A DNA stretch of 64,000 nucleotides from Vitellaria paradoxa (taxonomy: Eukaryota; Streptophyta; Magnoliopsida; Ericales; Sapotaceae). Under the pieces are notes generated by a model. The model was given only the letters and a program-made list of their open reading frames with translations. It did no database searches and was not told the DNA's origin. Below are positions 55,559 through 64,000 of this stretch, piece by piece. How positions within the stretch are numbered: the first letter of the stretch is position 1; every line of letters starts with the position of its first letter. Location of the stretch: the NCBI GenBank assembly GCA_019916065.1, contig CM034243.1:27058147-27122146 (forward strand). The letters are read 5' to 3'. A program made the position numbers and the translations under genes.

Positions 55559-55684
55559 TTACTTATGATCTAATTTACTTTTTTTTTAATTAAAAATTTA
55601 TTTCAATTAATGTGTCTCTCTCTCTCTCTCTATATATAAATGGATAATTATTATCATGATCCTTCCATCTAATATTAGAGAATT

Positions 55685-55726
<42 letters not shown>

Positions 55727-55739
55727 GATCATTATTATT

Positions 55740-55851
55740 CTGCATATTTCCAATGAGGAAAACAAAGCGAACTAATTCCAGAATTGCTACAATGATGGGG
55801 AAGCTAATTCCTCCAGCATAAGTGCTTGTGGAGAGATTTTGTCCTAGACAG
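55740..55851 (-). pseudogene. Isolated CNGC (cyclic nucleotide-gated channel) exon fragment
   Basis: After a normal acceptor (AATTTGCAG on the minus strand), the reading CLGQNLSTSTYAGGISFPII and then LIGNMQ matches the end of the pore/S6 region of plant CNGC channels. There it is followed by a conserved S6 helix and GNMQ. After GNMQ the frame runs into unrelated sequence without a GT donor, and no neighbouring CNGC exons occur within several kb. It is a relic or transposed gene fragment. In an intact protein it would line a Ca2+-permeable plasma-membrane channel. Confidence 0.65.
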
Positions 55852-55859
55852 CTGCAAAT

Positions 55860-56340
55860 TTGGACAAGAATTAATGAGTTACGAAACAAAAGTAAAAAAA
55901 AAAAAAAAAAAAAAAGGAGCATGCGTCAATTCATTGATAGCTATTTGAATGTCCCTTTGAAATGGAAATATAGCTTAGGAAATGAGACATAAAAGATTCC
56001 TCTCTACCTTTCCCCCCTCGTAAACGAGCCTACTAATCCAATAGCAATATGATCTGTTTGGTTGCTTAAACACAAATGAAAGAAAGTTTACCCGGAGTTT
56101 AAACAATCAATTTTAAATTACCAAATTTGAAATTGGATCCTTCCATTTCTGAGCGACCAAACAGAGGAGAATTCGTGTAAAATTCAACCAAATTAGGCTT
56201 GCGATATAAAACAATGTGAGCCCCTCCTTTTTATCATAGATCTTATAACTGGAACAAAAAAAATTAGAGGTTTCTGAAAACTGAATCTCGCAGAAGAAGA
56301 ACAGAGCAAATGAAATCAAAGACAAAGAAGTTGATACAGA
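55860..56340. other. Spacer between the CNGC fragment and gypsy gag
   Basis: An A22 run (55895-55915), then sequence of moderate GC without recognised coding potential. It may belong to the degraded retrotransposon to its right. Confidence 0.35.
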
Positions 56341-57354
56341 CGGTCTTCTAGTGGAAGGTAGTTAGCTTATACTTTCGTTTTACATTGTTTAGGTAAGAGA
56401 TTGTAAAGTGTCTTATATATGCATGGATCACCTCTACCACCTCAATTTCTTCAATCGTGTTCGTCACCATCAACTCTTTTTCACAAACGAAAGTTAATTT
56501 CTGGTATTGAGTAGGACATACCACTGCAAAGTGACCAAAACCTCTGCACTTGTAGCATTGCAATCCTTCGCTCATTACTTTTGCTTTTCCCCTTTGATCA
56601 CCTATCGACACTCCCTTGGCTTGATCACCCATCGGTGGGGGTCTTTAGAAAGAGGAACTAGCAACATGCCCCGTCCTAGGATTAATGGATACCAATTTCC
56701 TTCCTCCTGTCATGCCTAGTTGTTTCTCAATTCGAAGTGCCAGTTGGAAAGAATCTTCCACATTAATTAATCGAGCAATCATCATCTCTTTATGTATATC
56801 ACTTCGTAGCCTTGTTCGGTATCGAGCCAAATTTTGTTGCTCAGTTTCCACAACTTTACTACGAATCGTTAACTTATGGAAGCGATTTGTATATTGATCA
56901 ACAGTTGCTACTCTTTGCCTTAATTGTAGTATCTCTTCGAATACCAGTTGCTCATTGTCAATAGGCAAGTATTTTTCCTTCATGTGTTCTTTCATTTTTT
57001 CCCAATTTGAAACTGATGGTTGTTGGGTAGGGTGCAATTGTTCCTACACGCTCCCACTAGGCTCGTGCATTCCTTTTAAGCTTCAGTCGTACGTAGCGAA
57101 CCTTCCTGTCTTTCGACATAGCACACTAGTCAAAATAGTCTTCCATGGCAATTAGCTAATCTTGGAAAGCAGTGGGTTATAATTTCCCATAAAAGCCTGG
57201 AACATCTACCTTCATCCTCTTTGTGACTTCGTCAAGACGTTGTTGATGATAGCTTGCGCTATGTGCTTTACGAACCCGAGGGAAAACGCCCCTGTTTTGC
57301 TGAATTCTGCCATCTCCAAAACCTTTATCTTCCTAATTGCCTACCTTGTCTTCT
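56341..57354 (-). pseudogene. Ty3/Gypsy gag fragment, cut by the CACTA element
   Basis: The minus-strand frames 57037-56645 (EHMKEKYLPIDNEQLVFEEI, LRQRVATVDQYTNRFHKL) form a Retrotrans_gag domain. The frame then changes (a stop at about 56645) to a CCHC knuckle CYKCRGFGHFAVVC at 56632-56348. Upstream gag sequence up to 57354 has stops. It ends exactly at the CACTA terminus, so that transposon interrupted it. Confidence 0.8.
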
Positions 57355-57396
57355 CACTACTACAGATTGGGTAAATGGCGAGTGGAAACCTCGGGA

Positions 57397-57561
57397 AGCG
57401 GTCGCTATAATAGTATTAGCGACCGCTTAAGGCGGTCGCTTAAACTGCTGTCGCTAATCCCATGCGGCAAGGTATCGACGACGAAAAAATTCGCGCGACC
57501 GCTTTAAGCGGTCGCTAATACTCTTCTAGCGACCGTATTAGCGACCGCTTTAAGCGGTCGC
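57397..57561. repeat. CACTA subterminal palindromic repeats (AGCGACCGC / GCGGTCGCT)
   Basis: The 9-10-bp motif GCGACCGC occurs in both orientations at about 57398, 57419, 57431, 57495, 57507, 57541 and 57553. It often forms head-to-head pairs joined by TTTAA or TTAAG (57418-57440, 57495-57515, 57541-57561). Variants (CTGTCGCTAA, TAGCGACCGTA) lie between. Subterminal arrays like this bind the element's own regulatory protein in En/Spm. Confidence 0.85.
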
Positions 57562-57569
57562 TGATTCTC

Positions 57570-60500
57570 TAATTATATTGGGCAGAACGCCTCCCTCTTT
57601 TTCCTCTCCCTCCCTCCCTTTTTTTCATCTCCCTCCCCCGCGCTCTCTCTTCTCTCCCCCCTCTGCCGTGCCGGACCGGAGGTGCCCTGCCGTCGCCGGA
57701 GGTTTGTTTCTTTCTCTCTCTTGCTCTCTCTCTCTCTCTCTAATAAACATGCACTAATATTTTTTTTTTGTTTATTATAGTTTTTTTTAGGTTAAGTCAA
57801 CACTACACCGTACCAGGTTTGGATTTTTTTTTTTTTAGTTTGAAATTTTTTTTCTATTTTTTGTATTTTTCATGTTTATTGTTGGATAAATGTAAATAAT
57901 TTTTTTTTGTTTTTGTGGTTGGGGGTTTGATGATTATCTATACATGCATGTATGTATTATTGTTTGTTTAATTTTTTTTTATTTTAGTTACTCGTTAACT
58001 TGTTTATTTCATGTGCGTACTGTGTAATATTTTTTTTTTATGTATGTTGCTGTTGTTTTTAATTTTTTTAATTTGCTGTTTTTTTTCTGTTTTTTTTTTG
58101 TTTGCTGTTTTTTTTTTCTGTATTTTTTATTTGCTGTTTTTTTTAATATTCTGTTTTTTAATTTTATTTTATAAAAATTGGTATGTTGGAAGAAAGAAAA
58201 AGAGATTTTAGAAGAAAAATTTAGTGAGTGGGAAAAATTGTTGTGTTTTGTGCAGTGAGTAAAAAATTTATATTTTATTATCTTGTAATTTGTGTTTGTA
58301 AAAATTTATAAAATTTTGTATTATTTTACTGTACTCCAAAAGTTGCCAGTATAGACGATAAATTTAAAGGATTTGGGGGAGTTATGTAAATTTCATGATT
58401 TGCAAGTTATACCGTTAAATTAAAATTTAATGATTAAAATTAATTTAAATTTTTTTAATTAAATAATATAGCTATATCTGTAATATTGAATTAAAATTCA
58501 ATAATTTTTAAATTCTAAGGATACTTTGAAATTCTTAGAATTTCAAATTCTTAGAATTTCAAAATTCTGAAGATAGAATTAGAACGTTAGAATAAAATGA
58601 AAAAAAAAATACTTGTTTAATTTTTTATTTAATTATTAAGATTAAAATTATAAAAATATAATGAATATTTAAATTCTTATAATTTAAATACCTATTTTTA
58701 ATATGATAGGTAAAATATATTATAAAATAATAACTTAGAAGAAATATAATAATGTGACCACTTGGCATGAAAAATAAAGAAATTAACATCTTGTGATACT
58801 TGGAAAATTTTTTTGGATACTTGGAAAATTATATGTGATACTTGAAAAATTATACATGTGACCTTTTGTCACATCAATCCTCATAGATGAAGTCAAATTT
58901 TTGGCCTGGGAGCTATTTTTTTGGGGCGTTAAACTTGGGCTTAAAAAATTATATTTAATGAATAAAAATAAAATAATATATATACAAATAGTATAATCAA
59001 TTGAATTTTAAATTTTAGATTATATAGGAGTATTTAGTTTATTAAAAATATTAAAAATTTTTATTAACTATTTTTAATATCTTTCAATTAAATTTTGTCA
59101 CGTGTTATTTTTTCACTAATTTATTTTTTTAACCATTTAAACACTATCATATAACAACTAAGAGAAAATAAAATTTTAAGGAGATTTTTTTTGGTAATTG
59201 ACTAAATTTTAAAGAGATTGATTTATAACTTAAATTTTTTTAATTCAAAATTTATATATACCAATATTAGTTTTTTTTTTCTAATAAGACTAATTATTTT
59301 AAAAATTTTTGAGGAATCAAATTATAATATAAATTTTTTTAATAAAAAATTTACATACATAAATATCATTTTTTATGTATGTAAAAAATAAGAATTTTTT
59401 AAAAGCTTTTAATTATTTAGTAAAATGTTGAAAAAAATTTCAAAATTTTTTAGTAACTTTTAAGGAGTTACCAAATGTCAAAAAAAGTAAAAATTACTAA
59501 AAAATTTCTCTCCCACTATATATATATATATATATATTCAACTTTACCTATCAACTTGACTATAACTAACCAATTCTTAAAACGACACTTAACAATAATA
59601 AACTTATAAAAAAAATTATTCTAATTATAACTCTAGCACCGTTATATCATTATAATTTTACTAGCTTCTTAGTTTGTTTTATTCTAGTCCAGGAGGATTT
59701 TTCTTTTGTATAACATGTGGACCACAGGCCACCCTGATCCGTAATTCCAGGGCCATGTTGACCTCATGCATATATTTTTCTTAGAGGATTGCTGGACATT
59801 GATATTTGATGGACATGGACTTGTTTCCAATGGGTTAAATGGCAAGAGTCACTTAGAGCCTGTTTGGCTACAACAATTTTATCAATTATTAATTTTTATC
59901 AACTTACTTCGCTAAAATTTACTAAACACATTTTTAATTTCTTTCAATTTTTATCAACTTTCTTCAACCTTCTTTAACTTTTTTTTTATAAATTTTACTA
60001 TATTATTTATTTTTAAATTAATTAAATTAAATAAATTATAACATTTATCAAAAATAATTTTAGTTTAATAAAATCTTTGAATAAAATAATTCATTTTTAA
60101 TGTGATGCAACAAAAATAGATTAAGTATTGAAATTAACAAAATATTTATAATAGAAAAGAAAAACGAGAGTGAAAACAAATTTTAATTGTTCTTCACTAT
60201 GAAATTAACTTTGTAATTTTATAAAAACAAAAAATGACAAAGGGTAGAGAGAGTTTTTGAAGCAATGCTAACATCTTCACTCAATATGGTAATTTTTATA
60301 AATAAATTGATTAACTTACCTTACGGAAATTAAATTATATTATGATATTTATAATGTTAGACAATACTACTAAAAATATGAGAATTAATATATAGTTTAA
60401 TGTAAAAATAATATATAGTTTGAAAAAAGTATAACAAGTTAGTAAAAGTTGATAGATTTTTTAATAAATTAAATACAATAAAGTTTGTAAACTTTTAAAC

Positions 60501-61140
60501 ATATTACTTTTTTTCATAAAAAGAATACTTTTAAATAAGAATCGATGCATAAGACAAAAAAAAATTAATAATAATTTTCACTTGTATGTAAATTCTCTTA
60601 TTTTATAACATTTTCATGAATGTAAATAGCATACTTAAAAATTATTAAAAAAAATATTATGAAAAATATTAAATAAAAAGTATCATAAATAGGAAACAAT
60701 AATACTAAAAAATATTAATATCGTAATATTTGTTGTTAATTTATATATTTTGAATTAAACAATAATACTAAAAATAGTTAGATTAGGTAAATAATAATAT
60801 TAAATTACAATTTTTAGGTTCATTAAATATTTATATTAGTTAAAATATTAAATAACGAATTAGAATATTGATAATATAATTAATTTAGGTTAAATTAGAT
60901 TGTTTCAATTAATATTGTAATGGCTGGTTACTCAAATGATTGAAAATACTTTTATTATTTGAAATCATAGTTTGATTTATGTTATAATGAGTAAATATTG
61001 AATTGTTCGTAATATCTATTGTTAATTTATTTAATTTGTATCGTATTATTTTATTTGTTGTATATTTGATCTTCGGATAATGTATTGAAGTGTTATTTTT
61101 TTGAATAACAATAATTAACTCCAATGAACTCTAATTAGAA
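57570..61140. other. Non-coding interior of the CACTA element
   Basis: CT-rich leader-like sequence (57590-57750), then 3.4 kb of AT-rich DNA with T-runs and a (TA)n at 59517-59537. MITE-like blocks lie at 58225-58345 and 59858-60000. There is no credible ORF. Confidence 0.5.
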
Positions 61141-61141
61141 G

Positions 61142-61803
61142 AAAACCCCTAATCTTGCTTGGGTCCAATCCAACATTTTTCTTAGGCTTTCTTGGGCCCA
61201 GTCCAATCCAATACGAATACGATAAGAAAATTAGGTCAAATAATAATATTATAATATTGTTTCTAGGTAATTTACCGAATAATATAGTAATTAATTACAC
61301 AAGCAGCAGTAGTTAATTAATAATATTTAATTAGTTCAATTAGTAACTACAATAAAACCCCTAATCTTGCCTGGGCCCAATCCAACATCTTGCTTGGTTG
61401 GATTGGGCCCAGTGTAATCCAATACGAATACGATAAGAAAATTAGGTCAAACAATAATATTATAATATTATTTCTAGGTAATTTACCGAATAATATAGTA
61501 ATTAATTACACAAGCAGCAGTAGTTAATTAATAAGAGTTAATTAGTTCAATTAGTAACTACAATAAAACCCCTAATCTTGCATGAGCCCAATCCAACATC
61601 TTGCTTGGGCCCAGTGTAATCCAATACGAATACGATAAGAAAATTAGATCAAACAATAATATTATAATATTATTTCTAGGTAATTTACCGAATAATATAG
61701 TCATTAATTACACAAGCAGCAGTAGTTAATTAATAAGAGTTAATTAGTTCAATTAGTAACTACAATAAAACCCCTAATCTTGTCTAGGCCCAATCTAACA
61801 TCT
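61142..61803. repeat. ~205-212-bp tandem repeat, about 3.2 units, upstream of the transposase
   Basis: Units start at 61142, 61354, 61565 and 61767 with AAAACCCCTAATCTTG. They share CCAATACGAATACGATAAGA, GGTAATTTACCGAATAATAT and CACAAGCAGCAGTAGTTAAT. Periods are 212, 211 and 202 bp, and the fourth unit is cut short. Copies are highly similar. Placement before the transposase suggests a promoter or enhancer role, which is inference. Confidence 0.9.
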
Positions 61804-62379
61804 AAATACTTTATTCTAAGTTAGAAAACAAACAGACATTGAGAACCACTTTATTTTATTCATTTGCATATATTAGTGAAACTTAGACCCGTTTAAGAAT
61901 CTCGTACGCCACCTGTTTGGTCATCCTTAGGTAACGGATTAGGTCTTTGACCAGGTTCGTTGTCCTTTCGATGAACGTGCGGGGATTGACGTACGCGATT
62001 CTTGAATTGTCCAGTATGGACAGTTTGGGAATGCAATTATCCATCCTGTATTCAACAACTCATGTACTGTCCTATGTTAGATGAAGCTTCGGTTGACGTC
62101 CTGTTGTTCTCTGGGTGCGTACACAGGGTACAACTGATGTCGTCTGTGTATCGTGTACTTGGAGAACCACACGGACATGCTGCCGAAATTTTATCTAATT
62201 AGGGGACAACGGCATTGAGTTGTTGAGTGCAAGTTGGATCGTGTATTCTCGAATGGGATAGGACCAACCACCCTGTAATGAGGAGGTAAAGTTTAAGACT
62301 AGGTGTTTTGCATATGGCACTACATTTTATAGTAATGACATTTTTTTCCTCTTGGGACTCCACAGACACTCTAAGCGAG
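61804..62379 (+). promoter_or_regulatory. Leader region of the CACTA transposase
   Basis: GC content rises and no conserved protein is seen. A possible 3' splice site (GACTCCACAG, about 62357-62366) precedes the ATG by 14 bp, so a 5' UTR intron is likely. The 66-codon ORF at 62002 has no recognisable homology. Confidence 0.4.
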
Positions 62380-64000
62380 ATGGATAAGAGTTGGATTGAT
62401 TTGCCGAATAGGATGTCCCCGGAGTATGTGGAGGGAATTAATCAGTTTATTGCATTCACCAGTGGGTTTCCCAGTGGGTATATTAGTTGTCCTTGCAGGA
62501 AGTGTGCTAACCGGTATTACTATACACGGGAGGTTGTCAGAGAGCACCTGATCCGTAATGGGTTCCTGAAGCAGTATAAATTCTGGACTCTCCATGGGGA
62601 AGAGTATACCGCCTTTCGTCCGAAAGAAACCGTTGAGGTGGAGGCCGAGGTTGCAGAGGAAGCTGATCCAATGCTCGCGATGCTAGCTGATATCGCATGT
62701 GGATTGACACATGAAGACAACGGTGTCGGTATTAATCTGACGGGTGGAACTAGTCCCCGCTCGGGTGCAGATGATGAGTCATTGAGATATTTTAAATACT
62801 CGATGATGCGCAGATAGAATTATATCCTGGATGTCAGGAGTTCAGTAAATTGTCATTTATCGTTGAGTTGTTACATTTGAAGGCGTTGAATCACTGGTCA
62901 GATACGTCATTTGACATGCTACTACAGTTACTCCGTAGGGTTTTACCAGCGGGAGCTAAGCTTGCAGAATCGTACTACCAGGCACGCAAGTTAACTGAGA
63001 ATTTGGGATTCACATACGAAACTCTGGATGCATGTCCCAATAGTTGCATGTTGTTTCGGAATGAGAATGGCAACCTCGATACGTGTACTGTGTGTGGTGT
63101 TTCGAGATGGAAGAATGTTGGTACTATCCAAACTCGGCAGAATCGTTTGGGTAGTTCAAATCGTGGTAAGCTTGTGGCTGCAAAGCAAGTGCGCTACTTT
63201 CCACTTAAGCCACGATTGAAGAGATTTTTCATGTCATCCAAGATCTCTAAACTAATGACTTGGCATGCCGGGAACAGGGGGGATCATGGGAACTTATCCC
63301 ATCCAACAAACTCTCCGGCGTGGAAGGATTTTGATAGAAGACACCCTGATTTCGCTGTCGATTCTCGCAGTGTACGGCTTGGTTTGGCGGCTGATAGATT
63401 TAACCCATTTTCAGGCATGACTGGGGCAACTCATAGTACGTGCCTATACTGTTAGTTCCATATAATCTTCCACCTTGGCTGTGCATAAGGCAACCTTTTG
63501 TCATCCTATCGACATTGATTGACGGACCTAAGGGTCCCGGGGATAAAATAGATGTTTATATGCAACCATTGATTGAAGAGCTGAATGAATTATGGACTGA
63601 TGGTGTGATGACATTTGACTCAACAAGAAATGAAATGTTTAAACTACGGGTAGCATTACTATGGACAATTAACGACTTTCCGGCGTACGCCAACTTATCT
63701 GGTTGGAGCACGAAAGGAGAGTTCGCATGTCCTTGTTGCAATCAGAGCAAGAAGTCAACTTGGCTAAAGTATGGTAGAAAGTGGGCGTACATGGGTCATA
63801 GACGCTTCCTACCTCCGTTGCATAGGTTTAGGAAGAACAGAGTCTCGTTTGACGGCACTCGGGAGTTCGGTCCGGCACCGCGAGCAATGACCGGGGTCGA
63901 ATTGCTGGCCCAGATGGAGCGGGAGCAAATTCGAACAGTATATGACTTTCAGGATCTGTTAGCCCCCCCGCTACCATCTATTTCTGGTGCAAATAGGAAC
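62380..64000 (+). pseudogene. CACTA TNP2-type transposase, frameshifted, runs off the window
   Basis: ATG 62380 opens MDKSWIDLPNRMSPEYVEGI, the transposase-associated N-terminal domain with its CPCRKC and HLIRNGF motifs and W..HGE. After about 62790 the homologous reading moves to another frame (LYPGCQEFSKLSFIVELLHL; 62817 TAG closes the first). It continues with LLRRVLPAGAKLAESYYQA, CPNSCMLFRNE, C..C and FFMSSKIS. Near 63435-63450 it shifts again (YNLPPWLC, then LWTINDFPAYANLSGWSTKG and FACPCCNQ), entering the TNP2 catalytic domain. The two frame breaks look like one-base losses. Short unpredicted introns are an alternative at the first. The product would cut at the CACTA ends. Confidence 0.88.

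Larger units (their letters stand above)
57355..64000 (+). mobile_element. CACTA (En/Spm) DNA transposon, 5' part
   Basis: It starts CACTACTACAGATTGGG, the diagnostic CACTA terminus, within gypsy gag. Then come palindromic subterminal repeats (57397-57561), a CT-rich GC-moderate leader (57590-57750), a long AT-rich section, a four-copy tandem repeat (61142-61803) and a TNP2-type transposase reading rightward to the window edge. The 3' terminus and TSD lie outside, so it is at least 6.6 kb. Confidence 0.85.

Noticed and set aside
1..64000. CRISPR arrays, operons, prophage, bacterial features
   Set aside because: The sequence is plant nuclear DNA. The tandem repeats lack CRISPR spacing and the genes are spliced.

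Overview
The window is nuclear DNA of a flowering plant, most likely a dicot. It is AT-rich and sparse in genes, with spliced genes that use GT..AG introns. It carries plant-type transposons of nearly every order: Sirevirus-like, Copia, chromovirus, L1, RTE, SINE, CACTA, hAT, MULE-like and Tourist-like. Nothing is prokaryotic, and the species cannot be named from sequence alone.

Only two intact host genes are supported, both on the + strand. (1) A choline kinase-type gene at 12921-32573 has seven coding exons joining to 339 codons. It is stretched to about 20 kb by transposons in introns 1, 5 and 6. (2) A three-exon gene for a plastid thylakoid protein at 38751-48837 (232 aa) matches MPH1 (MAINTENANCE OF PSII UNDER HIGH LIGHT 1). 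Its two introns hold an RTE LINE, an Au SINE, a TRIM-like element and several MITEs. Two orphan exon-like fragments were also seen: a CNGC channel exon at 55740-55851 (-) and an unidentified terminal exon at 34735-34836 (+).

Layout. 1-12.5 kb: MITEs, a hAT element, a very young gag-only LTR retrotransposon (2352-7449, 859-bp LTRs, TSD AATAT), a MULE-like element and an AT-rich TIR element. 12.9-32.6 kb: the choline kinase gene with a Copia copy, an L1 tail and a MULE-like element in intron 1. Intron 5 (10 kb) holds a 5'-inverted L1 and a 6.2-kb chromovirus. Intron 6 holds gypsy debris. 31.5-36 kb: a cluster of short tandem duplications. 37.3-38.35 kb: a second AT-rich element. 38.7-48.8 kb: the MPH1 gene. 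49-57.3 kb: AT-rich spacer with nested MITEs, a tRNA-derived SINE, the CNGC fragment and a gypsy gag. 57,355 to the window end: the 5' part of a CACTA (En/Spm) transposon with palindromic subterminal repeats, a four-copy tandem repeat and a frameshifted TNP2-type transposase that runs off the edge.

The two host genes act in different places (phosphatidylcholine head-group synthesis in the cytosol; photosystem II protection in the thylakoid) and nothing suggests they work together. The main story is transposon biology. Many insertions can be delimited to the base by their target-site duplications.
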